NCBI RefSeq assembly: GCF_004349235.1 | Contig: NZ_SMKY01000058.1 | Coordinates: forward strand, 1 to 38,269 | Reading direction: 5' to 3' | Length of the DNA: 38,269 nucleotides | DNA from: Actinomadura darangshiensis | GTDB taxonomy: Bacteria; Actinomycetota; Actinomycetes; Streptosporangiales; Streptosporangiaceae | Shown: one piece after another, positions 15,703-23,503 of the stretch | Position numbering within the stretch: position 1 is the stretch's first letter | Layout of the letters: each line of letters begins with the position of its first letter | The notes under the pieces: model-generated | What the model saw: only the letters and a program-made list of their open reading frames with translations | What the model was told of the DNA's origin: nothing | The model's database searches: none | Position numbers and translations under genes: made by a program

Positions 15703-16677
15703 ATGAAGCGATACCTCGCCTGGTTCGGCACCGGCCTGCTGGCCGCCGCGCTGGCCGGTTGCGGCTCGACCGGCGGCCAGGGAAGCACGGCGGCGGGCTA
15801 CCCCCTCACCGTCAAGAACTGCGGGGTGGACGTCGAACTGAACAGGGCGCCCTCCCGCGCCATGATCGTCAACAGTGCTCCGCTGCAGTACCTGTCCTCG
15901 CTCGGCGTGCTGGACCGGCTGGGCTCGCGAGCCGGGAAGTTCCCCCCGGAGTACTACTCGAAGCAGACCCTCGCGGCGGTCGGCGAGGTCCCGTCCCTCA
16001 CCGACCGCCTCGGCTCCGACGGGCACCTGAAGATCTCCACCGAGGCGATCATCGCCCAGGACCCGGACCTGCTGCTCGGCCTGCCGGAGGGCGTCACGCG
16101 GGAGTCGCTCGCCGCGGCCGGCATCCCCGTGCTCCTCGAACCCAGCTTCTGCCCGGAAGGCGTCCAGGACCCCGGCTACGAGACGATCTACAGCCAGATG
16201 CGGCTGTACGGCAAGGTCTTCGGCCGGCAGGCCAAGGCCGAGGAGGCCATCACGGACCTCCGGAAACGCATCCAGACCGTCGAAGCGGGCCTGCCCGCCC
16301 AGAAGGGCCGCAAGGTGGCCGTGCTGTGGCCCTACCGAGGCGAGGGAACCGTCGGCGCCTACGGCGACCAGAGCATGGCCACACCGCAACTCGAGACGCT
16401 CGGCGCCCACAACGTGTTCGCCGACGTCGACAAGCGCGTCTTCGAAGTCTCGATGGAGGAGCTGCTGGGCCGCGACCCCGACGCCATCGTCCTGCTGCAC
16501 ACCGACGGCACCGACCAGGAGATCAAGCAGGCGCTGCTCGACATCCCCGGCGCCAAGGACCTCCGCGCGGTCAAGAACGACGCGATCACAGTGCAGTTGT
16601 TCAACTTCACCGAACCACCCACGCCCCTGGTCCTGGACGGCCTGGAGCGCCTCGCAACCTACTTCAAGGGAAAGTGA
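15703..16677 (+). CDS. ABC transporter substrate-binding lipoprotein (metal-chelate type)
   Basis: Surface lipoprotein that captures the ligand for the FecCD-type transporter, 324 aa. ATG 15703 follows AAGGAG at longish spacing. The signal ends in the lipobox LAGC with Cys20 as lipidation site, followed by a GSTGGQGST linker. The class III binding-protein fold is indicated by the N-lobe start YPLTVKNCGVDVELNRAP, LSSLGVLDRLGSRAG, the repeated AIIAQDPDLLLGL / LLGRDPDAIVLLH strands, and a long inter-lobe helix around EAITDLRKRIQTVEAG. Two further Cys residues (NCG and FCPEG) may form a disulfide. Some actinobacterial relatives have been proposed as F420-0 importers; I cannot decide between that and metal-chelate binding. 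Confidence 0.9.
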   Translation: MKRYLAWFGTGLLAAALAGCGSTGGQGSTAAGYPLTVKNCGVDVELNRAPSRAMIVNSAPLQYLSSLGVLDRLGSRAGKFPPEYYSKQTLAAVGEVPSLTDRLGSDGHLKISTEAIIAQDPDLLLGLPEGVTRESLAAAGIPVLLEPSFCPEGVQDPGYETIYSQMRLYGKVFGRQAKAEEAITDLRKRIQTVEAGLPAQKGRKVAVLWPYRGEGTVGAYGDQSMATPQLETLGAHNVFADVDKRVFEVSMEELLGRDPDAIVLLHTDGTDQEIKQALLDIPGAKDLRAVKNDAITVQLFNFTEPPTPLVLDGLERLATYFKGK

Positions 16678-16682
16678 GCCCG

Positions 16683-17414
16683 ATGTCTTCGCACTCGCCC
16701 GTCCAGGAACGGATCACCTGGTACTGGGACCAGCACGCCCCCGCCTACCAGCAGTTCCAGGAGCAGCGGCTGGCACACCCCGACTACAACGCCGCCTGGA
16801 CCCGGGTCTGGCGGAACGCGCTCCCCGACGCAGCCGAGACCGTCCTCGACGTGGGCACCGGCACCGGCCACGCCGCCCTGACCATCGCCGCCCTAGGCCG
16901 ACGGGTGACCGGCATCGACATCGCACCTGCCATGCTGGACTTCGCCCGCGACAACGCCCAGCGCCGCGGACTCGATATCACCTTCGTCCAAGGCGACGCG
17001 GTCAAGCCCGAAGTGCCCGGCGCCCCCTTCGACGCCCTCGTCAGCCGCTACCTCCTCTGGACGCTGCCCGACGTCGACACCGCGCTGAGCAATTGGCGCC
17101 GCCTGCTCCGCCCCGGAGGCCGCCTCGCCATCGTGGACGCCCCCTGGCACGCCGGCGGAATGCGGCACTCCGACACCGACCCCCGAGCCCGCGCCTACGA
17201 CGACGAGGCCCGCCGCGCACTCGTGCTGGCCGAAGCAGAGACCATCACCGCCTGGCAGGACCGAATCACCGCCGCCGGCTTCGTGGACGTCGAGGCCACA
17301 CCATTGACCGACCTCTACGAACTCGACGGCGTCCATGGCGTCGCGACCGACCACCGCCGCACCCTCCAACACCTGATCACCGCCCGAAACCCCGACAAGA
17401 ATAGGAATGCGTAA
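16683..17414 (+). CDS. Class I SAM-dependent methyltransferase linked to the ABC transporter
   Basis: Soluble methyltransferase, 243 aa. ATG 16683 is 5 bp after the lipoprotein gene, so it is the fourth gene of the transport operon. The SAM-binding motif I is VLDVGTGTG (residues 54-62), followed by the acidic end of strand 2 in VTGIDIAPAML and motif II region FVQGDAV; LLRPGGRLAIVDAP is motif III. The N-terminus ITWYWDQHAPAYQQF resembles methyltransferases that travel with metal or corrinoid ABC transporters. It may modify the imported chelate or make a small chelator; this is inference from linkage only. No intrinsic terminator is visible in the 28 bp before the next gene. Confidence 0.88.
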   Translation: MSSHSPVQERITWYWDQHAPAYQQFQEQRLAHPDYNAAWTRVWRNALPDAAETVLDVGTGTGHAALTIAALGRRVTGIDIAPAMLDFARDNAQRRGLDITFVQGDAVKPEVPGAPFDALVSRYLLWTLPDVDTALSNWRRLLRPGGRLAIVDAPWHAGGMRHSDTDPRARAYDDEARRALVLAEAETITAWQDRITAAGFVDVEATPLTDLYELDGVHGVATDHRRTLQHLITARNPDKNRNA

Positions 17415-17442
17415 TAGCCATCCATCTCCATAGGGTTGGTTC

Positions 17443-18366
17443 GTGCTGTCCCGTCCCTCCTTCATCAGCGACGAGACTGTCGCGAATGCGGTCGCCGCGC
17501 ACTGGCGCTTCAAGATTGCCGATATCGCTCATCTCCCTTGGGGTTTCGGTGCGCACCACTGGCGTGTGGCCGGTGAGGCCATCACTCTCTTCGTGACGTT
17601 GGACGAGTTGGAGCCCCGGCACACCGCGACCTCCCTAGAAGCCGCTTACGCCGGCGCTGCCGCACTGTCCGCCGCTGGGCTAGAGCCGGTGTGCGCGCCG
17701 TTGCCCGCCCTGTCCGGCCGGTTCACGGTCGACGTCGGGGTCGGCGTGCTCAGCGTGACACCGTGGCTGGAGGGCCGGAGCCCGACAGAGGCGGAGGCCG
17801 GCGAGGCCAGCCATGTCCACGAGGTCGTTCTCGCTCTTGCCGCACTGCATGGCGCCACCCCGCCCGATGGCATTCGACCGTGGACTCCGCAGGTCGGCCC
17901 GAAATTCGCCGACGAGTTGCGAGCTCTCACCGTCACCCCATGGACAAGCGGACCATTGGCCGAGCAGGCACGACTCGCCATTGCCGAACACACCGACGCG
18001 ATCGCGCGCTGGACGGGCCGCTACCTCGAACTGGCTGACAAGGCCATCTCCCGCAAGGGCTCATGGGTGCCGACCCACGGCGAACCGCACAACGACAACC
18101 AGGTAGTCACCGCCCACGGGCTGAAGCTGGTCGACTGGGAGTCGCTGGCCCTCGCACCGCCGGAACGGGACTACGCCGACCTGCTCACCACCACAGACGG
18201 TCTCCCGCTCCCCGACCTCGCGATGGCCGAGTTGTTCGCGCTGGACTGGCGCCTCTCCGAGATCGCCGCCTACGCCCGCTGGTTCGCCGCTCCCCACACC
18301 GGCAGCCACGACGACCACACCGCCCTAGGCGGCTTGCACGAGGAACTGGCACCCGACCCGAAATAG
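17443..18366 (+). CDS. APH/choline-kinase-like phosphotransferase
   Basis: Cytoplasmic kinase-like protein of the aminoglycoside phosphotransferase superfamily, 307 aa. GTG 17443 has only a weak AGGG upstream. The C-lobe motifs are recognisable: THGEPHNDNQVV, equivalent to the HGDxxxxN catalytic loop but with Glu214 in place of Asp, and LVDWESLALAPPERDYADL, where Asp231 corresponds to the metal-binding DxD/DWE residue. The N-lobe nucleotide lysine is not obvious. Codon use is noticeably more AT-tolerant than in the flanking operons (for example ATT, GAT, CCT and GGT near the start), suggesting different ancestry. Substrate unknown; antibiotic resistance should not be assumed. It converges on the amidase gene with a 21-bp gap. 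Confidence 0.82.
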   Translation: MLSRPSFISDETVANAVAAHWRFKIADIAHLPWGFGAHHWRVAGEAITLFVTLDELEPRHTATSLEAAYAGAAALSAAGLEPVCAPLPALSGRFTVDVGVGVLSVTPWLEGRSPTEAEAGEASHVHEVVLALAALHGATPPDGIRPWTPQVGPKFADELRALTVTPWTSGPLAEQARLAIAEHTDAIARWTGRYLELADKAISRKGSWVPTHGEPHNDNQVVTAHGLKLVDWESLALAPPERDYADLLTTTDGLPLPDLAMAELFALDWRLSEIAAYARWFAAPHTGSHDDHTALGGLHEELAPDPK

Positions 18367-18387
18367 CCCTTCCGCGTGGAGCGGCAA

Positions 18388-19161
18388 TCAGGAATGTGGT
18401 TCGTTCGCGCCCAGGGCAGGGCCGTGGTCGCCGGGCCGCCGGGGAGCGGGCAGGCCGGTGCGGACGTAGGGGGCCGCGCGCTCGGGGTTACGTGCCGTGC
18501 CGACCGCGTTGGCGACCTCGTTGCGCAGTCGGGGGAGTTCGGCGTAGAGGGCGTCGCCGGGGCACTGGGTGGCGACGTAGTCACGGTGTCCCGCGATCGC
18601 GGCGTGGGGGTCGAGCCCGTAGACATCGCACAGCCAGGCCAGCGTTTGGACGAGCGCACTCCACAGGGCCGCCGTCGGGAGTTCGGTGATGTATGTGCCC
18701 TCGTTCTCGATGCCGAGAGTATGGCCGTTGTGATTGGCGGTCTGGGCACCCATCACGTTGGCGCCTTGGCCGATGGCTTCGAGTGAGCGGTTGCGGCCCT
18801 CCATGACGTGGCCGCCGCGGCTGATCGTGAGTTGCTGGCCGGTGTCGTCCCACCCGTTGGTGTCCATGTGCAGGTCCTGGCAGTCGCGGGACAGCTGGAA
18901 CGCGTGGTCGAGGGAGTAGTCGGTGGAGTTCGGGAAGGCCATGTGGTGGACGATGAGGTGGTCCGGCGCAGCGATGATCTGCGCCGCGGAGATCGGCGGC
19001 CTGGCAGCCCACTCCGCCCGGGTGTAGACGTGGGGAGCGGCGGAGGCGTGCGCGAGGCCGGGGCGGGCCAGATCGGCTGCGCCGAGCAGGGCGGCGGCGC
19101 CCGCGACGGTGCCCGCTCGGGCGATGAAGTCACGGCGGGCCAGGGGGGAGGTACCGGACAT
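18388..19161 (-). CDS. Tat-exported PGRP / N-acetylmuramoyl-L-alanine amidase
   Basis: Secreted peptidoglycan amidase-type protein, 257 aa. The start codon at 19161 has AAGGAG upstream on the minus strand. The N-terminus carries a twin-arginine signal (ARRDFIARAG followed by a hydrophobic Ala/Leu segment ending near AHASA). The amidase_2/PGRP domain starts at TRAEWAARPP. Zinc ligands can be seen: His in IVHHMAF, His in AGHRDYV and Cys in TQCPGDALY, as in zinc-dependent amidases and catalytic PGRPs. The C-terminal ~40 residues are Pro/Gly/Arg-rich. It cleaves the amide between muramic acid and the stem peptide, in cell-wall remodelling or attack on other bacteria. It stands alone, convergent with the phosphotransferase gene. 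Confidence 0.9.
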   Translation of the reverse strand: MSGTSPLARRDFIARAGTVAGAAALLGAADLARPGLAHASAAPHVYTRAEWAARPPISAAQIIAAPDHLIVHHMAFPNSTDYSLDHAFQLSRDCQDLHMDTNGWDDTGQQLTISRGGHVMEGRNRSLEAIGQGANVMGAQTANHNGHTLGIENEGTYITELPTAALWSALVQTLAWLCDVYGLDPHAAIAGHRDYVATQCPGDALYAELPRLRNEVANAVGTARNPERAAPYVRTGLPAPRRPGDHGPALGANEPHS

Positions 19162-19442
19162 GGCGGGGGGCTCCTTGCGGTAGAACCTCGATCTCGACCA
19201 TGCCTAACCGAGCGACCGCCGGATGGAACATGTGAAAAGTGCGCAACCCGAGCAGGGCGTCGTTGGCACCTAGCCGCATACGCGCTGCTCCAGGAGCCTG
19301 CCGGCGCCTCGTCCCGCTCGACCCGGATGCGCTCACGCTGGCCGTCGAGGAGACGAATCGACGCCCCCCAAGGCCGATGAGTTTCGTCCACGCCGACGGT
19401 CAGCACCAGCGACCACTCACTCCAGCGGAAGGAACGACTCAA

Positions 19443-20204
19443 ATGACGCAGGGCGCGTACGCATCGGTGAACGGAATCGAGCTCTATTACGAGGTGCACG
19501 GAGCGGACCACCCCGGACCCCCGCTGATCATGCTGCATGGCGGCGTGCAAACGTTCCACCTGAGCTTCGATGCGCTGCTGCCGGAGTTGACCGGCGACCG
19601 CCGAGTTATCGGCGTCGAGCTGCAGGGGCACGGCCACACCGCCGACGGCGACCGGCCGTTCAGCATCGGGCAGTGCGCGGCCGACGTAGTGGCGCTGCTG
19701 GACCACCTGAACCTCGACCGAGCCGACTTCTTCGGCTACAGCCTGGGCGGGCTGGTCTCGACCGAGGTCGCGACCGCCCACCCGGAACGGGCCGGCCGGG
19801 TGGTACTGGCCGCGTCGCACTTCCGCCCGGACGCGTACTACCCGGAGATCACGGCGCCGGAGCAGGACTCGCCCCGGCTGCCGACCGAGGAAGACGGCGC
19901 GGCCATGTACAAGGCCTACACCGAAGTGGCGCCCGACCCGGACCATTTCGCCGCGTTCCTGGAGAAGATCCAGCCGGCCGTGCACCACTTCGAACCATGG
20001 ACCGACGAGCAACTGGCGCGACTGACCATGCCGATCCTGATGATCATCGGCGACACCGACTTCGTCCGGCCCGAGCACGCGGTCGAGATGCACAACCGGT
20101 TGCCGGACTCGCAGCTCGCCATCCTGCCCGCGACCAGGCACATGGACGTCGTCGCACGGGCCGACCTGGTCCTGCCGATGGTCAAGACCTTCCTGCGGCG
20201 TTGA
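19443..20204 (+). CDS. Alpha/beta hydrolase (serine type)
   Basis: Alpha/beta-fold hydrolase, 253 aa. ATG 19443 is chosen because GGAAGGAA precedes it and homology-like sequence starts here (YASVNGIELYYEVHG); the open frame continues upstream but without family features. The oxyanion segment is MLHGGVQTFH, the nucleophile elbow GYSLGG has Ser100, the acid is in IIGDTDFV and the histidine in TRHMDVV. This matches esterase or lyase-like hydrolases acting on small esters or lactones. The 281 bp between it and the divergent amidase gene contains no other gene I can support. It appears monocistronic. Confidence 0.88.
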   Translation: MTQGAYASVNGIELYYEVHGADHPGPPLIMLHGGVQTFHLSFDALLPELTGDRRVIGVELQGHGHTADGDRPFSIGQCAADVVALLDHLNLDRADFFGYSLGGLVSTEVATAHPERAGRVVLAASHFRPDAYYPEITAPEQDSPRLPTEEDGAAMYKAYTEVAPDPDHFAAFLEKIQPAVHHFEPWTDEQLARLTMPILMIIGDTDFVRPEHAVEMHNRLPDSQLAILPATRHMDVVARADLVLPMVKTFLRR

Positions 20205-20268
20205 CCAGCCCTGAACCGGGCCAGATGCACCAGCCGAGCAGCAGCACGACGTCCGCCCGAACCTCCGT

Positions 20269-20282
20269 GGTGGGAGCGGGCG
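20269..20282 (+). repeat. 14-bp match to the 3' flank and end of tRNA-Gly: possible att remnant
   Basis: ggtgggagcgggcg here is identical to 23498-23511, which spans the 3' acceptor end of tRNA-Gly and the bases beyond it. Direct repeats of a tRNA 3' end normally mark the far end of an integrated element, but this match is short and GC-rich. It lies in the 216-bp gene-free stretch between the hydrolase and tetR genes. Confidence 0.25.
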
Positions 20283-20420
20283 GTCAGGGGCTATTTCGTC
20301 GGCCATCCCGTCCTCGCCGACGTCGCTCGGATTTTTCCGATCCAGTGACAGATGCGCCCACTGGTTACCGTTTCGCCTCCGTGCGGATCAGACCCAGGCC
20401 ATAGCCGGATCCACCCGGGG

Positions 20421-21047
20421 CTACCCGGCCGTTGCCTTCACGTTTTCCTGCTCCCGGCCCGTCACGGGGAGGGCGGCGTCGATGAGGACGGCGGCGATGG
20501 CGGCGGCGGTGGGGAAGGACTCGGCGTTGAGGACTCGGGTGCGGGCCGAGGCGCCGTCGAGGAGCAGCGCCAGTTGTTCGCCGAGCTGTTCGGGGTCGGT
20601 GGCGCCGGCTTCGCGGGCCGTTTCGGCGAGCCGCGCGGCGATGGCGAGCTTGTACTCGCGTGCGTATTCGGACGCGGGGTGTTGGGGGTCGTGGATCTCG
20701 ACGGTCGCCGCGATGTAGGGGCACAGGGGCGTGAGCTCGTCTGGGCCGGACGTTGGAATCTCGAAGGCGGCGAGGAGTCGTTCGCGGGGTGTGAGGTCGG
20801 TGCGGTCGAACACCGCGGCCATGAGGCCGGGATCGAACCGGCGCAGGTATTCGGCGACCAGCTCGTCCTTGCCGGTGAAGTGCTGGTAGGCCGTGCGCTT
20901 AGAGACCTGGGCCACTGCGCAGAGTTCGTTCATACCGGTGCGGTTGATGCCCTGAGTGCGAAACAGCTGCTGTGACGCGCTGAGAATGCGCTCGCGCGCG
21001 CCCCTGCCGCGGCGCCGGCCTTGGGGCCCCTTCTCCAACTTCGTCAT
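20421..21047 (-). CDS. TetR-family regulator
   Basis: Transcriptional repressor of the TetR family, 208 aa, with start at 21047 (MTKLEKGPQGRRRGRG); the open frame extends further upstream but there encodes nothing TetR-like and would run over the divergent promoter. The helix-turn-helix is at about residues 20-62 (RILSASQQLFRTQGINRTG, VAQVSKRTAYQHFTGKDEL). The ligand domain follows, with LCPYIAATVEIHDPQHPASEYARE, common in regulators next to SDR genes. It is divergent from the frameshifted SDR gene, separated by about 100 bp that contain repeated CGGT half-sites. It probably represses that gene and itself. Confidence 0.9.
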   Translation of the reverse strand: MTKLEKGPQGRRRGRGARERILSASQQLFRTQGINRTGMNELCAVAQVSKRTAYQHFTGKDELVAEYLRRFDPGLMAAVFDRTDLTPRERLLAAFEIPTSGPDELTPLCPYIAATVEIHDPQHPASEYAREYKLAIAARLAETAREAGATDPEQLGEQLALLLDGASARTRVLNAESFPTAAAIAAVLIDAALPVTGREQENVKATAG

Positions 21048-21064
21048 GCCCGCATCATACCTCA

Positions 21065-21140
21065 ACTCGGTACCACTCGGTTTACATAGCTTGCGTCCTC
21101 GCCAGTCGTCGGATACGTTATGTACACAGATCGGTTTACC
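21065..21140. promoter_or_regulatory. Repeated TetR-type half-sites between tetR and the SDR
   Basis: ACTCGG occurs at 21065-21070 and again exactly 10 bp later at 21075-21080. CGGTTTAC occurs at 21078-21085 and again at 21132-21139. Helically phased repeats of a CGGT motif between a regulator and its divergent target fit TetR operators. The exact promoter cannot be placed. Confidence 0.45.
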
Positions 21141-21149
21141 GGGGAGTGA

Positions 21150-21889
21150 GTGGTTGTGGGAAAGCTCGATGGCAAGGTGGCGGTGATCACGGGCGGGTCG
21201 ACCGGCATGGCGCTGGCCGGCGCGAAGCTGTTCGTTGAGGAGGGAGCACATGTCTTCATCACGGGCCGGCGGCAGGAGGCGCTGGATGAGGCGGTGAAGG
21301 CGATCGGCCGGAACGTGACCGCCGTGCAGGGTGACGCGGCCGACCTGGCCGACCTGGACCGTTTGTACGAGACGGTCGAGCGGGAGAAGGGCTCGATCGA
21401 CGTGCTGTGGGCGAGTGCCGGGATGGGGGAGCAGGGCAAGCTCGGTGAGATCACCGAGGAGCAGTTCGACCGTGCGTTCTGGCTGAACGCGCGCGGCACG
21501 TTTTTCACGGTGCAGAAGGCGCTGCCGCTGCTCAACGACGGTGGCTCGATCTTCATGACCGGGTCGAACGCTTCGCTGAGGGGCTTCCCCGGGTGGAGTG
21601 TGTATTCCGGGAGCAAGGCCGTGCAGCAGGCGTGGGCCCGTGTGTGGCTGAACGAGCTGAGGGACGGCGGCTCCGGGTGAACGTGCTCACCCCCGGCCAG
21701 GTCGCCACGGCCAAGCAGGAGGAGCTGTTCGACGAGCAGACCAAGAAGCAGTTCGAGTCCCTGATCCCGCGGGGCGAGATGGGCCGCCCCGAGGAGATCG
21801 CCACGGTCGCGCTGTTCCTCGCCTCGGACGACTCAAGCTACGTGAACGGACTGGAACTGACCACCGACGGCGGCACCACGGTGATCTGA
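21150..21889 (+). pseudogene. Short-chain dehydrogenase with a frameshift
   Basis: SDR-family gene split between two frames. The first part starts at GTG 21150 (GGGGAG upstream) and runs to a TGA at 21678-21680. It has the cofactor motif TGGSTGM (final Ala/Gly variation), ASAGMGE in place of NNAG, and YSGSK with catalytic Tyr and Lys. It breaks down after WLNELRD. The rest of the protein (RVNVLTPGQVATAK to NGLELTTDGGTTVI) continues in another frame and ends at 21889. Inserting one base near 21665 (gacggcgg to gaccggcgg) rejoins them into a normal protein of about 246 residues. It is either a recent pseudogene or a sequencing error. The TetR gene is divergent upstream; a reductase gene follows after 62 bp. 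Confidence 0.85.
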
Positions 21890-21951
21890 ACGAACACACC
21901 GGCATACGCCACACCAGCGATAGTTCGAGAACAAGGAAGAGAGCACACCTC

Positions 21952-22575
21952 ATGAGCAGCATCAGCATCATCGGCACCGGGAACATGGCCCGTACGATCG
22001 GCGCGCGGGCGGTGGCCGGCGGCAACACCGTCGAGGTCATGGGCCGCGATCACGACAAGGCCGCTGACCTGGCCAAGGCTCTCGGCGGCGGCGCCACGAC
22101 GGGAGAGTGGGGTGCCGTCCCGGCCGGCGACATCGTCATCGTGGCGCTGTTGGCCGACAATGTCGTCCCGGTCGTCGCCCACTACGGAGACGCCCTCGCA
22201 GGCAAGGTCATCATTGACATCAGCAACCCCTTCAATGCCACGGCCGACGGTCTGACGCACCGCGAGGTCACCTCGATCGCGCAGGAAGCCGCCAAGGCGG
22301 CCCCGGCCAGTGCCAGCGTGGTGAAGGGATTCAACACCATCTTCCGTCATGTCCTGGAGCAGGGCCGGCCCGACGTCTTCATCGCCGGCGACGATGCGCA
22401 GGCCAAGGCGATCGTAGAGGCGTTCATCACGAGTCTCGGGCTGCGCCCGATGGACGCCGGCGGCCTGGAGATGGCGCACTGGCTGGAAGGAGCGGGTGTG
22501 CTCACCATGGGCCTCGCACGCCACGGGGTAGGGGGCTGGAACTTCGCCCTCGGCGTCACGGAACTCCCCGCCTGA
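21952..22575 (+). CDS. NADP/F420-type dinucleotide-binding oxidoreductase
   Basis: Single-domain Rossmann protein, 207 aa, of the NADPH-dependent F420 reductase-like (NADP_oxidored) family. ATG 21952 follows GGAAGAG. The N-terminal dinucleotide site is SIIGTGNMARTIGARAVAGG, with GRD at the end of strand 2, suggesting NADP. IVIVALLADNVV, GKVIIDISNPFN, SVVKGFNTIF and DVFIAGDDAQAK are family motifs, and GGLEMAHWLEG closes the domain. It may reduce F420 or another flavin-like cofactor, but many relatives have no proven substrate. It probably shares the transcription unit of the frameshifted SDR under the TetR regulator. Confidence 0.85.
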   Translation: MSSISIIGTGNMARTIGARAVAGGNTVEVMGRDHDKAADLAKALGGGATTGEWGAVPAGDIVIVALLADNVVPVVAHYGDALAGKVIIDISNPFNATADGLTHREVTSIAQEAAKAAPASASVVKGFNTIFRHVLEQGRPDVFIAGDDAQAKAIVEAFITSLGLRPMDAGGLEMAHWLEGAGVLTMGLARHGVGGWNFALGVTELPA

Positions 22576-22906
22576 GGAGCGGCTGTCGCCGTCGAGCGCC
22601 CGGCCACCAGGCGTGTCCGACCGGCGTGAACGCCCCCAGCGGGAGGCGATCATGCTCAGTGCGTTGTGGCAAAGGGAGTCCCTGTTTTGGCTTGGCGCTG
22701 ACCACAGGGGACGCGCATCGCTCCGGGGTGCTCGTTCGCGCGAACGGCGAGACGGTGTGACAGAGCTCTTCGTGCGAAGGAGTGCCTCGGCTCGCGGGGG
22801 TCCAGGGGGCGGTGGAGCCTGGCGGTGGGGTCCCCTGCTTCGGGCTCGTCCGACCTTCGGGCAACCGCCCCTTCATGCCGCACCTACGAACTGCAAGGCT
22901 TGGGGG
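22576..22906. other. 331-bp stretch without a supported gene
   Basis: No frame on either strand shows convincing coding features. It contains the perfect 14-bp palindrome cgttcgcgcgaacg at 22733-22746 and G-runs around 22797-22832. The palindrome has its half-sites in the opposite order from the actinobacterial LexA box (GAAC...GTTC), so it is not an SOS box. Confidence 0.4.
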
Positions 22907-23179
22907 ATGTACGACTGGAACAACGTCGGTGACCCCATCCCGGCCCTGGATGGTTTTGCCGTAGACGATAGGGAGGCGGGGGAGGATTCCACGGTGGTAT
23001 CCGTAGGTACCGTCATCGGACGCGACATGATCCAGATCGCAGCCTGGGACGACGGTGTTTGCCTCGACGTGGCCCTACTGCTTGACCTTCCGAACGCGCG
23101 GGCGCTTCGTGACCGACTGACTCAAGCGATCCAGGCCATCGAAGCCGGGGGCGTGTATGGCGGCGGCGCGACCAGGTGA
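22907..23179 (+). CDS. Small hypothetical protein
   Basis: A 90-aa acidic protein starting at ATG 22907 (MYDWNNVGDPIP), with a GGGGG run just upstream as a poor ribosome-binding site. It contains VVSVGTVIGRDMIQIAAWDDGVCLDVALLLDL, an alternating pattern typical of a small alpha-beta fold, and a C-terminal helix LRDRLTQAIQAIEAG. I do not recognise the family. It sits directly before the integrase remnant and is possibly part of the same decayed integrative element. There are no signal or membrane features. Confidence 0.5.
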   Translation: MYDWNNVGDPIPALDGFAVDDREAGEDSTVVSVGTVIGRDMIQIAAWDDGVCLDVALLLDLPNARALRDRLTQAIQAIEAGGVYGGGATR

Positions 23180-23243
23180 CCGCCGGCGACTGGCGGACGG
23201 GGCGGCGGTGGCAGGATGCGCGGCTCGGCGCCGCCGCCCCTTG

Positions 23244-23438
23244 ACGGGTGCCAGCCTTAAAGAGCTGATGTCCAGGATGGGGCACGCCTCGACGCGGGCG
23301 GCGCTGATCTACCAGCACGCTAGCCAAGATCGGGACAAGGTCATCGCGGCGGCGCTCGGTGAGGCGTTCAAATTGGCTCGGGCTAGTGACAAGGGCGCGC
23401 CGGAACGATCGGGCACGCATCGGGCACGGGAGCGTTAG
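23244..23438 (+). pseudogene. C-terminal remnant of a tyrosine-recombinase integrase
   Basis: The last ~64 codons encode TGASLKELMSRMGHASTRAA followed by LIYQHASQDRD, the C-terminal catalytic end of phage/ICE-type tyrosine recombinases: the MGH box and the nucleophile Tyr in LIYQH are kept. The Arg-bearing boxes, the whole N-terminal DNA-binding part and any start codon are missing; sequence upstream of 23244 in this frame is unrelated. The stop lies 66 bp from the 3' end of tRNA-Gly, the position and orientation expected of an integrase gene in an element inserted into that tRNA. The fragment cannot be functional on its own. Confidence 0.8.
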
Positions 23439-23456
23439 CGATCATGAGAGACAGCG

Positions 23457-23493
23457 AGGCCCAGGCGGGGAAACGAGGTTCCTGCCTGGGCCT
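23457..23493. terminator. Hairpin between the integrase remnant and tRNA-Gly
   Basis: 10-bp arms aggcccaggc / gcctgggcct with a 17-base loop, followed by TTT on the plus strand. It lies between two converging units and could stop transcription from either side. Confidence 0.5.
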
Positions 23494-23503
23494 TTGGGGT
23501 GGG

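Noticed and set aside
15703..16677. Binding lipoprotein as an F420-0 importer component
   Set aside because: Actinobacterial FecCD-like cassettes have been proposed for F420-0, but no cofE or F420 gene is in this operon; not strong enough to call.
19239..19442. N-terminal extension of the alpha/beta hydrolase
   Set aside because: The extra residues are Arg/Pro-rich without family similarity, and a good ribosome-binding site precedes ATG 19443.
22733..22746. cgttcgcgcgaacg as a LexA/SOS box
   Set aside because: The actinobacterial SOS box has GAAC before GTTC; here the order is reversed.
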